From the NCBI GenBank assembly GCA_035465395.1, contig DATHRK010000101.1:194843-258842 (forward strand): a DNA stretch of 64,000 bases. Direction: 5' to 3'. Position 1 is the first letter of the stretch. Each line of letters begins with the position of its first letter. Below are positions 32,463 to 41,589 of this stretch, in pieces. The position numbers were made by a program, and so were the translations under genes. The stretch comes from DATHRK01 sp035465395 (GTDB taxonomy: Bacteria > Gemmatimonadota > Gemmatimonadetes > Longimicrobiales > RSA9). A model generated the notes under the pieces. It was given only the letters and a program-made list of their open reading frames with translations, was not told the origin of the DNA and ran no database searches.

Positions 32463-34822
32463 GAGACCGGCTCCTGCTTGCGCAGGAGGAACAGGCCCAG
32501 GGGACCCCCCGTCACGACGATGGTGCCGCTCTTGAAGTACGGGTACGCGCTCCATGATCCTCCGAAGACGGGTCGATCGCCGCCGTAGGGAATCGTGTCG
32601 AAATGGCCGACTTCCTCGGGGTTCTCCGGGTCGGAGATGTCGAGGATCCGCAGGCCGGCCGTGTTGTTCGACTGGTAGGCGAAGTCGCCCTTGATGTAGA
32701 GGTTGTGATCGATCGCCCTGGTCGGCCCGAAGTACTCCTTGACGAGCTGCGGGTCGTCCAGGTCGCTCACGTCCCAGATCAGCGTGCGGGTGTTCTCCAC
32801 CTTCCCCTGCATCTCGTCCAGCTCGTCGTCCACGTACAGGTACCGGTGATCGTCCGTAAGCCACGCCTGGTGAGTGTAGCCGAAGTTCGGGTACTCCGCG
32901 CGGGACAGCGCCACCGGGGCCGACTTGTCGGTGACGTCGGCGATGCTGAGCGCGGTCTCGTTGGACCCGATGCAGATCTCCTTGCCGGCGTGGTCCTGGT
33001 CGGGTCCCTCGTACATCACGCACTGGGCGTCGTGCGAGTAGCCCGTCCCGGCGCGGCCGGTGCTCGGATCCTGGAAGCAGCCCACGAAGGTCGGGTTGAG
33101 CGGCTCGCGGATGTCGACCATGTGCAAGCCCCCTCCGCATGTCTCGCCGCCGCCGCGGGCGCCCACGATGTAGGCGTAGCCGGAGCCCTCGTTGATGACG
33201 ATGTTGTGCGCGCTGGCGATGCCGTCGTAGACCAGGTCGGGCTCGAAGGTCAGGGGCAGGGCCGCGGCGTCAACCTCCCTGAGTCGCTTGAGGTCGAGCA
33301 CCTGCATGCCGTGCTGGCCCGCGCCGTCGGCCACGACGTAGACGTGGTCGTCGTAGACCTTCATGTCGCGCCAAACGGCCGAGTTCGAGCCGGGCGTCAT
33401 CGGCAGGTCGCCGACGTAGACCGGCGAGGCCGCGTCGGACAGGTCCACGATGGACAGGCCGTCGATCCTGCCCACCAACGCGTATTCGCGTCCCGTCTCC
33501 GGGTCGGTCCAGCCCCACACGTCGTTCAGTCGGTTGCCGCGGCCCGCACCCATCTCCGTGATCGGCAGAAACGACACGAGGTCGACCTGCTCGCAGGACC
33601 AGAGCGCGGCCTCGCCGCTGGCACAGGCGACCTCGCCGCCGGTCACGGCGTCGAGGCCCTCCGGGGTGCTGGCGAGCGTCGCCGCGTTGCGCCAGCTCCC
33701 GCCTTCGGCGACGTAGACCAGCGCCGTGCCGGCGCCGTTGTCGTCCCCGGGGGCGCCCACGACGGCCACGTCGCCCGCCACCGCGAGCGACTGGGCGAAG
33801 CGCGTACCGCGCTGGTCGTCCTCCCGCCCCACGAACCGCGCGGAGGTCACCGAGCCGTCCTCACCGCGCTCGAACACATAGACGCCGCCGCGGTGGTTGT
33901 TCGCGAGGGCGCCGCCGATCATGACGCGCTCGTCGGACGCGGCGATCGCCGTGCCGAACTGGTCGCGGCCTCCCGGCGCGAACGGCGCCAGCCGGCCGAC
34001 GGCCGACCACCGTCCCGACGCGGCGTCGCGCGTGAACCGGTACACCTCCCCATTACCGTTGCGATTGGGGGCCCCAACGAAGGCCTCGGCGGTGCCGTTC
34101 AGCGCGATCGTCTGACCGAAGCCATCGTTCGCCGCGAGCCCGCGCACCTCGAACTTGCCGGCCGGGGTCCAGGCGCCGTCCTGCAGGTGGAAGGCGTAGA
34201 CCGCGCCGAGGCCCTCGGCCTGGCGGGGTGCGCCGACCAAGGCCACGTCGCCCTCGGCGGCGAGCGCCAGTCCGTACCCGTCGTCTTCCGTCACGTCGTC
34301 CGCGGTCAACTCGCCGCCGGCCTGCCAGGAGCCGTTCGTCCAGGCGTACACGCGCGGGGGTCCCGCCCGTCCGCCGACCACGAGCAGTCCATCGTCGCCG
34401 GCCAGCGCGGCGCCCATGCCCGCGCCCTCGGGGGCGTCCGGGAACGCCATCCTGCCGACCTCGGCTATGCCGGCAGCACTCCGCTGGTAGGTGTAGATCG
34501 CGCCGCGACCTTCATCCTGGCCCGGCGCCGACACGACCAGCAGGTCGCCGGCGACGGCCATCGCGGTCCCGAAGCCGTCTTCCTCCTGCCACGCGGATTG
34601 GGGCAGGCGGACGGTCTCGGTCCACCCGTCGCCCGACGGTGCGTAGGCGTACACGGCGGCCGGTCCGATGAGGTTGTTCGCTTCCGCAACCACGACGAGG
34701 TCGCCGTAGCGCGCGACGGTGGCGCCGTAGCCCGTGCGTAGCGCCTGAGCCGAGGCCGAGGTGAAGGAAACGGCGGCGAAGAGCCCGAGAGCGCTCGCCG
34801 CCCGGAGATACGCTGTCTTCAT
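32459..34822 (-). CDS. Choice-of-anchor-B / LVIVD-repeat secreted protein
   Basis: This 787-residue protein has a signal peptide (ASALGLFAAVSFTSASAQA). The N-terminal half is an FG-GAP-like propeller with repeated GFGTAMAVAGDLLVVSAPG-type blades. The C-terminal half fits the choice-of-anchor-B family, with LVIVD repeats (IDGLSIVDLSDAASPVYVG, HMVDIREPLNPTFVG, LRILDISDPENPEEVG). Such proteins are surface or secreted; a role in adhesion or polymer binding is only inferred. It is the first gene of the propeller operon, divergent from hsp20. Confidence 0.85.
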   Translation of the reverse strand: MKTAYLRAASALGLFAAVSFTSASAQALRTGYGATVARYGDLVVVAEANNLIGPAAVYAYAPSGDGWTETVRLPQSAWQEEDGFGTAMAVAGDLLVVSAPGQDEGRGAIYTYQRSAAGIAEVGRMAFPDAPEGAGMGAALAGDDGLLVVGGRAGPPRVYAWTNGSWQAGGELTADDVTEDDGYGLALAAEGDVALVGAPRQAEGLGAVYAFHLQDGAWTPAGKFEVRGLAANDGFGQTIALNGTAEAFVGAPNRNGNGEVYRFTRDAASGRWSAVGRLAPFAPGGRDQFGTAIAASDERVMIGGALANNHRGGVYVFERGEDGSVTSARFVGREDDQRGTRFAQSLAVAGDVAVVGAPGDDNGAGTALVYVAEGGSWRNAATLASTPEGLDAVTGGEVACASGEAALWSCEQVDLVSFLPITEMGAGRGNRLNDVWGWTDPETGREYALVGRIDGLSIVDLSDAASPVYVGDLPMTPGSNSAVWRDMKVYDDHVYVVADGAGQHGMQVLDLKRLREVDAAALPLTFEPDLVYDGIASAHNIVINEGSGYAYIVGARGGGETCGGGLHMVDIREPLNPTFVGCFQDPSTGRAGTGYSHDAQCVMYEGPDQDHAGKEICIGSNETALSIADVTDKSAPVALSRAEYPNFGYTHQAWLTDDHRYLYVDDELDEMQGKVENTRTLIWDVSDLDDPQLVKEYFGPTRAIDHNLYIKGDFAYQSNNTAGLRILDISDPENPEEVGHFDTIPYGGDRPVFGGSWSAYPYFKSGTIVVTGGPLGLFLLRKQEPVS

Positions 34823-35062
34823 GAAACCCGGGGGTTCGGGGAAAAGCCGGTCCGTTGCGTTGGGAACGCCCCCGTATACGCGCGACCCACCCCTAATGTG
34901 CCGCGGCCTCCCGCGGGACCATCCCTGCCGATCCGGCAGGTGCGGTGGGAACGCGCCTTGCCCTACGAGGGAGACGCAGGCCGGCGTGCGTCCCACCGAA
35001 TGGATGGCGCGGACCGGCGAACGGTTGGCCCGGGCCGGGTCGACGCAAATAAGGAGAGGACG
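34823..35062. promoter_or_regulatory. Divergent intergenic region with repeated GGGAACGC motifs
   Basis: This 240-base gap must hold promoters for both the minus-strand propeller operon and hsp20-clpB. On the plus strand TTGGGAACGCCCC occurs at 34859 and GGTGGGAACGCGCC at 34944-34957; the latter is identical to a 14-mer before mreB. GGAAC recalls the -35 of ECF sigma promoters, but no matching -10 stands out. No CIRCE-type repeat (TTAGCACTC-N9-GAGTGCTAA) is present. No gene is seen here. Confidence 0.4.
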
Positions 35063-35536
35063 ATGGAGCCGCGTTTCGATTGGAAGGAGCCCTGGGACAC
35101 CGTCAGCGACGCGATGAACAAGGTGCTGGATGACTTCGGCACCATCGCCGAGGAGACGTTCGTGCACGTCGCCTGCCGCCCCTCCGTGGCGCTGCGCGAA
35201 TCGGCGACCGCATACGAGTTGGAGGTTTCGGTGCCGGGTGTGGCCCGCGACGACGTGGACATCTCCGTCGAAGGCAGGAGGGTCACCATCGCCGGAGCCT
35301 GGCCGGAGGCCATCGCCGAGGACGACCGGACGATTCTCCGGGACGAGCTGGCGCGGGGCCGCTTCAAGCGCGTCCTGCTGCTTCCGGAGCCGGTCGAAGC
35401 GTCGGGGGTGAGCGCGCGCCTGGCAGCGGGCATTCTCACCGTGACGCTGCCGCTCCGCGAGCCCACGGAGCGCACCGAGATTCCGATCGAGGACGCCGAC
35501 GTGCCAGACGAGGGGCGGGCCTCCAAGAAGGCGTAG
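35063..35536 (+). CDS. Hsp20-family small heat-shock protein
   Basis: This 157-residue protein has an alpha-crystallin domain at about residues 45-145 (YELEVSVPGVARDDVDISVE, RRVTIAGAW) and the conserved C-terminal Ala-Gly-Leu-like block LAAGILTVTLPL, followed by the tail IPIEDADV that carries an IxI-like anchor. It holds unfolding proteins in a refoldable state. ATG follows AAGGAGAGGA. clpB starts 46 bases downstream, so holdase and disaggregase are made together. Confidence 0.92.
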   Translation: MEPRFDWKEPWDTVSDAMNKVLDDFGTIAEETFVHVACRPSVALRESATAYELEVSVPGVARDDVDISVEGRRVTIAGAWPEAIAEDDRTILRDELARGRFKRVLLLPEPVEASGVSARLAAGILTVTLPLREPTERTEIPIEDADVPDEGRASKKA

Positions 35537-35582
35537 GCGGAGCAATCGACGTAGCACCAGCGCACGAACGACGGGGGAGCCG

Positions 35583-38219
35583 TTGAATCAGGACAGGCTG
35601 ACGATCAAGGCCGGCGAGGCCCTTCAGGCCGCCGCCACCGAAGCACGCAAGCGGGGCAACCCCGCGCTGGAGGACGTGCACCTGCTGAGCGCGCTCATGG
35701 CGCAGGAGGAAACCATCGTCCTGCCGGCACTGCGCAAAGTCGGCGCGGATCCGGCGGAGCTGGGCCGCGACCTGCTGGCCCGGATCGAGCGGCTCCCCCG
35801 GCAGTCGGGTACCGTGCAGCCCTCGCTGGGGCGCGAGACACGCGCCGTGCTGGATCGCGCGGAGGAGGAGGCGCGTTCCCTCGGCGACGAGTACGTCTCG
35901 ACCGAACACCTCCTCATCGCGCTCGCCGCGGAGGGCTCCGATACGCGCGAGCTCCTCTCCGAGCGGGGCGCCACGGCCGAGGCGCTCCGGGACGCCATCG
36001 AGGAGGTGCGCGGCCCGCACCGCGTCACCGACCAGGACCCGGAGGGGAAGTATCGCGCCCTCGAGCGCTTCAGCCGTGACCTCACCGCGGCGGCCCGCGA
36101 GGGCAAGCTCGATCCCGTCATCGGACGCGACGAGGAGATCCGACGCGTCGTGCAGGTGCTCAGCCGCCGCACCAAGAACAACCCCGTGCTGATCGGCGAG
36201 CCGGGGGTCGGCAAGACGGCCATCGTCGAGGGCCTCGCACAGCGCATCGTCAGCGGGGACGTGCCGGAGTCCCTGCAGCACAAGACGCTGATCGCTCTGG
36301 ACATCGGGGCGATTCTCGCGGGCGCCAAGTACCGCGGCGAGTTCGAGGAGCGCTTCAAGGCCGTCCTCAAGGAGATCACCGAGGCGGAGGGCCGCTTCGT
36401 CGTCTTCCTGGACGAGCTGCACACCATCGTGGGCGCGGGGTCCGCCGAGGGCGCCGTCGACGCGGGCAACATGCTGAAGCCCGCGCTGGCGCGCGGTGAG
36501 CTGCGCGTGGTCGGCGCGACCACGCTGGACGAGTACCGCAAGCACATCGAAAAGGACGCCGCGCTGGAGCGGCGCTTCCAGCCGGTTTACGTGGGCGAGC
36601 CCTCGGTGGAGGACGCGGTCGCCATCCTCCGCGGCCTGAAGGAGCGCTACGAGGTGCACCACGGCGTGCGCATCACCGACGCCGCGATCGTCGCCGCCGC
36701 GCGGCTCAGCGACCGCTACATCGGCGGCCGTTTCCTGCCCGACAAGGCGATCGACCTGATGGACGAAGCCGCCAGCCGGCTGCGTATCGAGATCGACTCG
36801 CTGCCGCAGGAGATCGACGAGGTCGAGCGTCGCATCATGCAGCTCGAGATCGAGCGCACCGCGCTGGAAAAGGAGGAGGAGGCCGGCGCGGTCGAGCGGC
36901 GCGACCGGATCGACGCCGAGCTGGCCGAGCTGCGCGAGCAGGCGGGCGCGATGAAGGCACGCTGGCAGGCCGAGAAGGACCAGATCACCCACATACGCAC
37001 GTTGAAGGGTCGGATCGATGAGCTGCGCATCGAGGCGGAGCGCGCCACGCGCACCGGCGACCTCGCGCGCGCCGCCGAGATCCAGTACGGCGAGATCCCG
37101 CAGCGCGAGCAGGAGCTCGAGCAGGCCGCCGTGCGTCTCGACGAAGCGCAGCGCGAGTCGCGCTTCCTGAAGGAGGAGGTCGACGCGGAGGACATCGCCG
37201 AAGTCGTCTCCCGCTGGACCGGGATCCCGGTCAGCCGGATGATGGAGTCCGAGCGCGAGCGGCTGATCACGCTGGAGGCCGTACTGGGCACGCGCGTCGT
37301 GGGCCAGGAGGAGGCCGTCGCCGCCGTCGCCAACGCCGTGCGGCGCAGCCGTGCCGGGCTGCAGGACCCGGATCGCCCTATCGGCAGCTTCATCTTCCTC
37401 GGCCCCACGGGGGTCGGGAAGACCGAGACCGCCCGCGCCCTCGCCGAGTTCCTGTTCGACGACCAGGACGCGATGGTCCGCATCGACATGTCCGAGTACA
37501 TGGAGAAGCACGCGGTCGCCCGCCTCATCGGCGCGCCCCCGGGCTACGTGGGCTACGACGAGGGTGGCCAGCTCACCGAAGCCGTTCGGCGACGGCCCTA
37601 CTCGGTGGTGCTCTTCGACGAGATCGAGAAGGCGCACCCGGACGTGTTCAACGTCCTGCTCCAGATCCTCGACGAGGGTCGCCTGACCGACTCGCAGGGC
37701 CGCACGGTCGACTTCCGCAACGTCGTCGTCATCATGACGTCGAATTTGGGCAGCCCGCAGATCCTGGAGCGTGCCGAGACCCAGGACTGGGACGCCGTAG
37801 AGCGGATCGTACGCGAGGAGCTGCGGCGCCACTTCCGCCCGGAGTTCCTCAACCGCGTCGACGACGTGGTGGTCTTCCGGCCGCTGGATCGGGAGCGGAT
37901 CGCCGAGATCGTGGAGATCCAGCTGGCCCGCCTGCGGCGGCTCCTCGCCGAGCGCGACATCGAGCTGGAGGTGACCGCCGCCGCGCGCGAGCGGATCGCG
38001 GACGAGGGGTACGACCCGGTGTTCGGGGCCCGGCCGCTGAAGCGAGCGATACAACGTCTCGTGCAGAATCCGCTCGCGCTGGAGGTGCTCGAGGGGCGCT
38101 TCAGGGAAGGCGATACGGTGGTCGTGGACGCCGACCGGGACGGCGACGGTCTCACCTTCGGGGCCGCCGGCTCGCAGGCGCCTTCGGAGGCCGTTGCGGA
38201 GAACCTGGCCTCGGCCTAA
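35583..38219 (+). CDS. clpB: ATP-dependent disaggregase ClpB
   Basis: This 878-residue AAA+ protein has an N-domain, Walker A motifs GEPGVGKT (near residue 205) and GPTGVGKT (near 607), and between them the coiled-coil middle domain typical of ClpB rather than ClpA/C (IMQLEIERTALEKEEE). RWTGIPVSRMMESER precedes the second ATPase. With DnaK it rescues aggregated proteins. TTG 35583 gives the expected start (M)NQDRLTIKAGEALQ. The ribosome site GGGGGAG is only 3 bases away, which may lower expression relative to hsp20. Confidence 0.97.
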   Translation: MNQDRLTIKAGEALQAAATEARKRGNPALEDVHLLSALMAQEETIVLPALRKVGADPAELGRDLLARIERLPRQSGTVQPSLGRETRAVLDRAEEEARSLGDEYVSTEHLLIALAAEGSDTRELLSERGATAEALRDAIEEVRGPHRVTDQDPEGKYRALERFSRDLTAAAREGKLDPVIGRDEEIRRVVQVLSRRTKNNPVLIGEPGVGKTAIVEGLAQRIVSGDVPESLQHKTLIALDIGAILAGAKYRGEFEERFKAVLKEITEAEGRFVVFLDELHTIVGAGSAEGAVDAGNMLKPALARGELRVVGATTLDEYRKHIEKDAALERRFQPVYVGEPSVEDAVAILRGLKERYEVHHGVRITDAAIVAAARLSDRYIGGRFLPDKAIDLMDEAASRLRIEIDSLPQEIDEVERRIMQLEIERTALEKEEEAGAVERRDRIDAELAELREQAGAMKARWQAEKDQITHIRTLKGRIDELRIEAERATRTGDLARAAEIQYGEIPQREQELEQAAVRLDEAQRESRFLKEEVDAEDIAEVVSRWTGIPVSRMMESERERLITLEAVLGTRVVGQEEAVAAVANAVRRSRAGLQDPDRPIGSFIFLGPTGVGKTETARALAEFLFDDQDAMVRIDMSEYMEKHAVARLIGAPPGYVGYDEGGQLTEAVRRRPYSVVLFDEIEKAHPDVFNVLLQILDEGRLTDSQGRTVDFRNVVVIMTSNLGSPQILERAETQDWDAVERIVREELRRHFRPEFLNRVDDVVVFRPLDRERIAEIVEIQLARLRRLLAERDIELEVTAAARERIADEGYDPVFGARPLKRAIQRLVQNPLALEVLEGRFREGDTVVVDADRDGDGLTFGAAGSQAPSEAVAENLASA

Positions 38220-38263
38220 CCTCCGGCGTTCGCGGCCGGCCGACCCGGAAATCCTTCACCGAC

Positions 38264-38710
38264 ATGCGTCGAGCGCTGATCGCGGTGCTTTCCGTCGCCC
38301 TCCTGGGGGGCGGGTGCGTGAGCCAGACGGTTTCCCGGCAGGAAACGGCTCCCGGGCCCGACGCGGTCGCACCCTCCCTCGTGGTGGAGCGGTTCCTCCA
38401 GGCGGTGAATGCCCGTGACGTCACGACGCTGGGCCGTCTCTTCGGCACCAGGGACGGGCCGATCGCCGGGCGCGACGACCCGGCCACGGTCGAGCAACGA
38501 ATGTTCACCCTCGCGTCCCTGCTCGAGCACGACGACTACACCATCCTGGGTGATCAGATCGTGCCGGGACGGGGCAACGAAGCAGTGAACATCATGACGA
38601 CGCTGGTGAAGCGGGGACGGTCGGTAGCCGTGCCCTTCACGCTCGTGCGCTCGACCGCCGGGCAGTGGTTGGTGGAGCGGATCGATACCGGCGAGCTGAC
38701 GCGCCGCTGA
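38264..38710 (+). CDS. Small lipoprotein of unknown function, possibly NTF2-like
   Basis: This 148-residue protein has a lipobox at VALLGGGC (Cys 18). The mature region contains VVERFLQAVNARDVTTLGRL and a closing WLVERIDTG, a pattern often seen in NTF2/SnoaL-like alpha-beta barrels; the assignment is tentative. It begins 44 bases after clpB and could be on the same transcript. It is convergent with the epimerase gene. Confidence 0.7.
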   Translation: MRRALIAVLSVALLGGGCVSQTVSRQETAPGPDAVAPSLVVERFLQAVNARDVTTLGRLFGTRDGPIAGRDDPATVEQRMFTLASLLEHDDYTILGDQIVPGRGNEAVNIMTTLVKRGRSVAVPFTLVRSTAGQWLVERIDTGELTRR

Positions 38711-38737
38711 CGGGTCGCCGAAGGAGGGGGTGCGGCC

Positions 38738-39136
38738 TCAATCCGCCTGGACGAGCTCGATCAGCACGCCGCCGGTGGAGCGGGGATGGAGGAAGGCGAC
38801 CATATGGCCTCCGGCGCCCGGCCGCGGTTCGCGGTCCACGAGCTGGTACCCGGCCGCCTCGAGCCGGCGCAGCGCGCCGGCGAGGTCGGTGACGCGGAAC
38901 GCGAGGTGGTGCAGGCCGGCCCCTCGCCGTTCGATGTGGCGTGCGATCGCCGAGTCGGGCGAGGTGGCCTCGAGCAGCTCGAGCCGTCCGTCTCCGTCGC
39001 CGAGGAACAGGACCCGGACGCGCTGGCCGTGGACCTCCTCCACCGCGGTGGGCTCGGCGCCCAGGAGCGGGCCGAGGACGGCGGTCGCCCGGTCGAGCGA
39101 TTCGACCGCAATGCCGACGTGATCCAGACGCAACAT
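38738..39136 (-). CDS. mce: Methylmalonyl-CoA epimerase (VOC family)
   Basis: This 132-residue vicinal-oxygen-chelate protein begins MLRLDHVGIAVESLDRA and contains LLEATSPDSAIARHIE, GAGLHHLAFRVTDL and the terminal GGVLIELVQAD, the signature order of methylmalonyl-CoA epimerase. It interconverts (R)- and (S)-methylmalonyl-CoA in propionate and branched-chain catabolism. The ATG at 39136 was chosen to match the family N-terminus. The mutase is not in the window. It is divergent from trxA. Confidence 0.9.
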   Translation of the reverse strand: MLRLDHVGIAVESLDRATAVLGPLLGAEPTAVEEVHGQRVRVLFLGDGDGRLELLEATSPDSAIARHIERRGAGLHHLAFRVTDLAGALRRLEAAGYQLVDREPRPGAGGHMVAFLHPRSTGGVLIELVQAD

Positions 39137-39289
39137 TCGGGGTATCGTTACCTGTGAAGTAGCAGGCGGAGCGCCCGCGAGGGCACAGTCCGGATCTTGC
39201 GTGCCCGTATCGTGGGCAGCAAGAGACGTATCGCATGAGAGGGAGCGGCCCCGGTGGGGTCGCTCCACACCTACATAAGGGGGGAGATC

Positions 39290-39649
39290 GTGGAGAACGG
39301 GAAGGTCGTCGAGATCACCGATGTCAACTTCGACGACGAGATCGGGGGCGGGGAGGGGCTGGCGATGGTGGATTTCTGGGCGACCTGGTGCGGCCCGTGC
39401 CGCATGGTGGCGCCCGTCGTCGCGCAACTCGCGGACGAGTACGATGGCCGCGTGAAGGTGGGCAAGCTGGACGTGGACGCGAACCAGCGCACGGCGATCA
39501 AGTTCAACGTGAGGTCGATTCCGAGCATTCTGTTCTTCCACGACGGGCAGCACATCGACACGGTCGTCGGGGCGGTGCCGAAGCCTCACCTGGAGCGCCG
39601 CCTCGAGGAGCACCTCGCCCGGCACGACGCCGGAGAGGCCACCGGCTGA
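39290..39649 (+). CDS. trxA: Thioredoxin
   Basis: This 119-residue protein has the active site WATWCGPCRM with Cys34 and Cys37, the cis-proline segment VRSIPSILFF, and GAVPKPHLERRLEEHL at the C-terminus. It reduces protein disulfides in the cytoplasm. GTG 39290 behind GGGGGGAG is preferred; an upstream GTG at 39254 would add 12 residues. It is divergent from mce and followed by a GC-rich hairpin (39658-39677) without a T-tract. Confidence 0.93.
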   Translation: MENGKVVEITDVNFDDEIGGGEGLAMVDFWATWCGPCRMVAPVVAQLADEYDGRVKVGKLDVDANQRTAIKFNVRSIPSILFFHDGQHIDTVVGAVPKPHLERRLEEHLARHDAGEATG

Positions 39650-39657
39650 GGGGGGCC

Positions 39658-39677
39658 CGGCCCCAGCCTCGGGGCCG
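39658..39677 (+). terminator. Short GC hairpin after trxA
   Basis: CGGCCCC-AGCCTC-GGGGCCG forms a 7-bp stem 9 bases after the trxA stop. No T-tract follows, and further CCGTACGG palindromes continue to 39720, so the element may be Rho-type or only a mild pause. Confidence 0.35.
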
Positions 39678-39749
39678 CAGGGCTCGCGACCCCGTACGGG
39701 CGTCGGCTGGACCGCCGTACGGCGGGGCTCGGGCCGCCGGGCTCGCTTC

Positions 39750-40721
39750 GTGGCGCCGTTCCCGGATGAGCACGTGATCGACACGATTCCGCACCTGCGC
39801 GCGCTTCTGCCGCGCACGAAGCTCCGCTGGGTGGACCTCCGCGCGGTCCTCAACGACGGCAAGACAGAGCGCGCCTCCCGCGTTCCGGCGGCGCTCTGCC
39901 TCCACCTGGGCGCGCACACCGACATCGTGCTCCTCCGTGACGGAGAGTCGCTCACCGCCGCGCGCGTGGAGCCGTCGGGCCGGAGGGTGATTCGCATGGA
40001 CGCCGTGACGCGCTTCGCGGAACGCGAGCGCGAGCGGGCCGAGGTGGCCTTCTATAGCGTGACCGAGGACCAGCAGAGGGCCATGTGGCCCTGCCTGCAC
40101 GGCGAGTCGACGCCGCGCCGGCTAGGATCGGTGGCCGATCTGGCGGCCGCCGCGCGCGCGGACGAGGTGAGCGGGGTGGTCGAGATCGAGGGCGGGGGTG
40201 CGCTCCATTGGGTCGTCTTCGACTCGGGGCTGCCCACGGAGGTGCACGCGATCGGCATTCCGCCCGGGAGCGCCGCCGCCGCCGCCGTCGACCTGCTCGC
40301 GGTCTGGCATCCCGATGCGGAGGCCGTGCTCTACGGGCCGCCTCGGGACCCGCCGCCGCAGGCTCCCGCGGCCCTCTTCAGCCTGTACGAACGCCTCGTA
40401 CAGCGCGCGGGCCACGAGATCGCCGAGGAGCTGGGCACGGACGTGACGCGCGCGTGCTTCACGGCCGCCCGCGGCGAGCTGGAAGCCACATCGCCGGTGC
40501 TGGCGTCCTTCGCCGTGCACCGGGACGGCAGCGTCGTCGCCGACGACGCGGTCGTGACGCGGTCGGCCCTGACCGACGCGGTCGCGGCGTGGCTCCGCGC
40601 CGTCCTCGCTTCCGCGACGGAGAGGGGACTGAGCGACGCGGACGCGGTCGCCCGCCGGGCCGTGGAGCCCGACCGCCACGCGCTGACGGCGCAGGGCCTC
40701 GTCGCCCGGCTCCACGAGTAG
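39750..40721 (+). CDS. Unrecognised 323-residue cytoplasmic protein
   Basis: I do not recognise this protein. It has no signal peptide or membrane helix. It starts at GTG 39750 with APFPDEHVIDTIPHLRALLP and contains a beta-rich N-terminal half (LHLGAHTDIVLLRDGE, ARVEPSGRRVIRMDAV), an Ala-rich helical middle and an acidic C-terminal half with IAEELGTDVTRACF and ALTDAVAAWLRAVLA. Cysteines are few. It lies between trxA and rsmI (11 bases before rsmI), so it is cotranscribed with rsmI. Codon use matches its neighbours, so it is real. Confidence 0.75.
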   Translation: MAPFPDEHVIDTIPHLRALLPRTKLRWVDLRAVLNDGKTERASRVPAALCLHLGAHTDIVLLRDGESLTAARVEPSGRRVIRMDAVTRFAERERERAEVAFYSVTEDQQRAMWPCLHGESTPRRLGSVADLAAAARADEVSGVVEIEGGGALHWVVFDSGLPTEVHAIGIPPGSAAAAAVDLLAVWHPDAEAVLYGPPRDPPPQAPAALFSLYERLVQRAGHEIAEELGTDVTRACFTAARGELEATSPVLASFAVHRDGSVVADDAVVTRSALTDAVAAWLRAVLASATERGLSDADAVARRAVEPDRHALTAQGLVARLHE

Positions 40722-40731
40722 AGGGGCTCCC

Positions 40732-41589
40732 GTGGCAGGGTCGCTGTACGTCGTCGCCACGCCGATCGGCAACCTGGAGGATCTGTCGCCCAGGGCCGCA
40801 CGGGTACTGGCGGAGGTCGACCTGGTGCTCGCCGAGGACACGCGCCGCACGCGGATCCTCATGGACCGCGCCGGTGCGTCCACGAAGCTGGTGTCGGCGC
40901 ACCGGCACAACGAAGAACGGCGCTCCGGCACGGTGCTGCAACTGCTGGAGCAGGGCCGCGACGTGGCGCTCGTCAGCGATGCGGGCACCCCGGTCGTGAG
41001 CGACCCCGGGGCGCGGCTGGTGGCGGCGGCCGTCGCCGAGGGGTTCACGGTCGTGCCGATCCCCGGGCCATCGGCCGTGCCCGCGATCCTGTCGGTGAGC
41101 GGTCTGTCCGCCGACCGCTTCCTCTTCCTCGGCTTTCCCCCACGATCCGGCGCAGCGCGCAGGGCCACCCTCGCTCGCGTGGCCGCGTCCGAGGATCCGG
41201 TCGTGCTGTTCGAAGCGCCCTTCCGGATCGCGACCCTGCTGGACGACCTCGCGGACGCCTGCGGAAGGGGGCGCAAGGCGGTCGTGGGCCGCGAGCTGAC
41301 GAAGCTGCACGAGGAGGTCACGCACGGAACCTTGGCCGAAGTGGCCGCTTATTACCGGACGGCCGACGCGCGCGGCGAGTTCGTCATCGTGATCGAGGGC
41401 GGGGCCCCAACCGACGCCGACGACGGGCTGTCGGAACGTATGGCGTCGGCGCTCGCGGAGGCGCTGCTGGAGCGGGGGGAGCCCGTGCGCTCCGTCGCGC
41501 GCGAGGTCGCCCGACGGGCGGGGCTCCCCCGCAATCGCGCCTACGAGCTGGTCCAGGCCCGCGCAGAGGCGCGGAAAGAGGTGACGTGA
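40732..41589 (+). CDS. rsmI: 16S rRNA 2'-O-ribose C1402 methyltransferase
   Basis: This 285-residue tetrapyrrole-methylase-fold enzyme methylates C1402 of 16S rRNA in the decoding centre. Diagnostic segments are LYVVATPIGNLEDLSPRA, AEDTRRTRILMD, ALVSDAGTPVVSDPGARLV and IPGPSAVPAILSVSGL, all in normal order. The start is GTG 40732. Its stop overlaps the DUF4159 start by 4 bases (GTGA). Confidence 0.95.
   Translation: MAGSLYVVATPIGNLEDLSPRAARVLAEVDLVLAEDTRRTRILMDRAGASTKLVSAHRHNEERRSGTVLQLLEQGRDVALVSDAGTPVVSDPGARLVAAAVAEGFTVVPIPGPSAVPAILSVSGLSADRFLFLGFPPRSGAARRATLARVAASEDPVVLFEAPFRIATLLDDLADACGRGRKAVVGRELTKLHEEVTHGTLAEVAAYYRTADARGEFVIVIEGGAPTDADDGLSERMASALAEALLERGEPVRSVAREVARRAGLPRNRAYELVQARAEARKEVT

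Noticed and set aside
34823..35062. CIRCE/HrcA operator before hsp20-clpB
   Set aside because: No sequence close to TTAGCACTC-N9-GAGTGCTAA is present.
34823..35557. N-terminal extension of the choice-of-anchor-B gene through the hsp20 region
   Set aside because: The frame is open but antisense to hsp20, and the signal peptide starts only at the ATG at 34822.
35436..38054. 872-codon open frame antisense to clpB
   Set aside because: Its translation is low-complexity His/Arg/Leu/Val-rich sequence mirroring clpB codon bias. The plus strand encodes an unmistakable ClpB.
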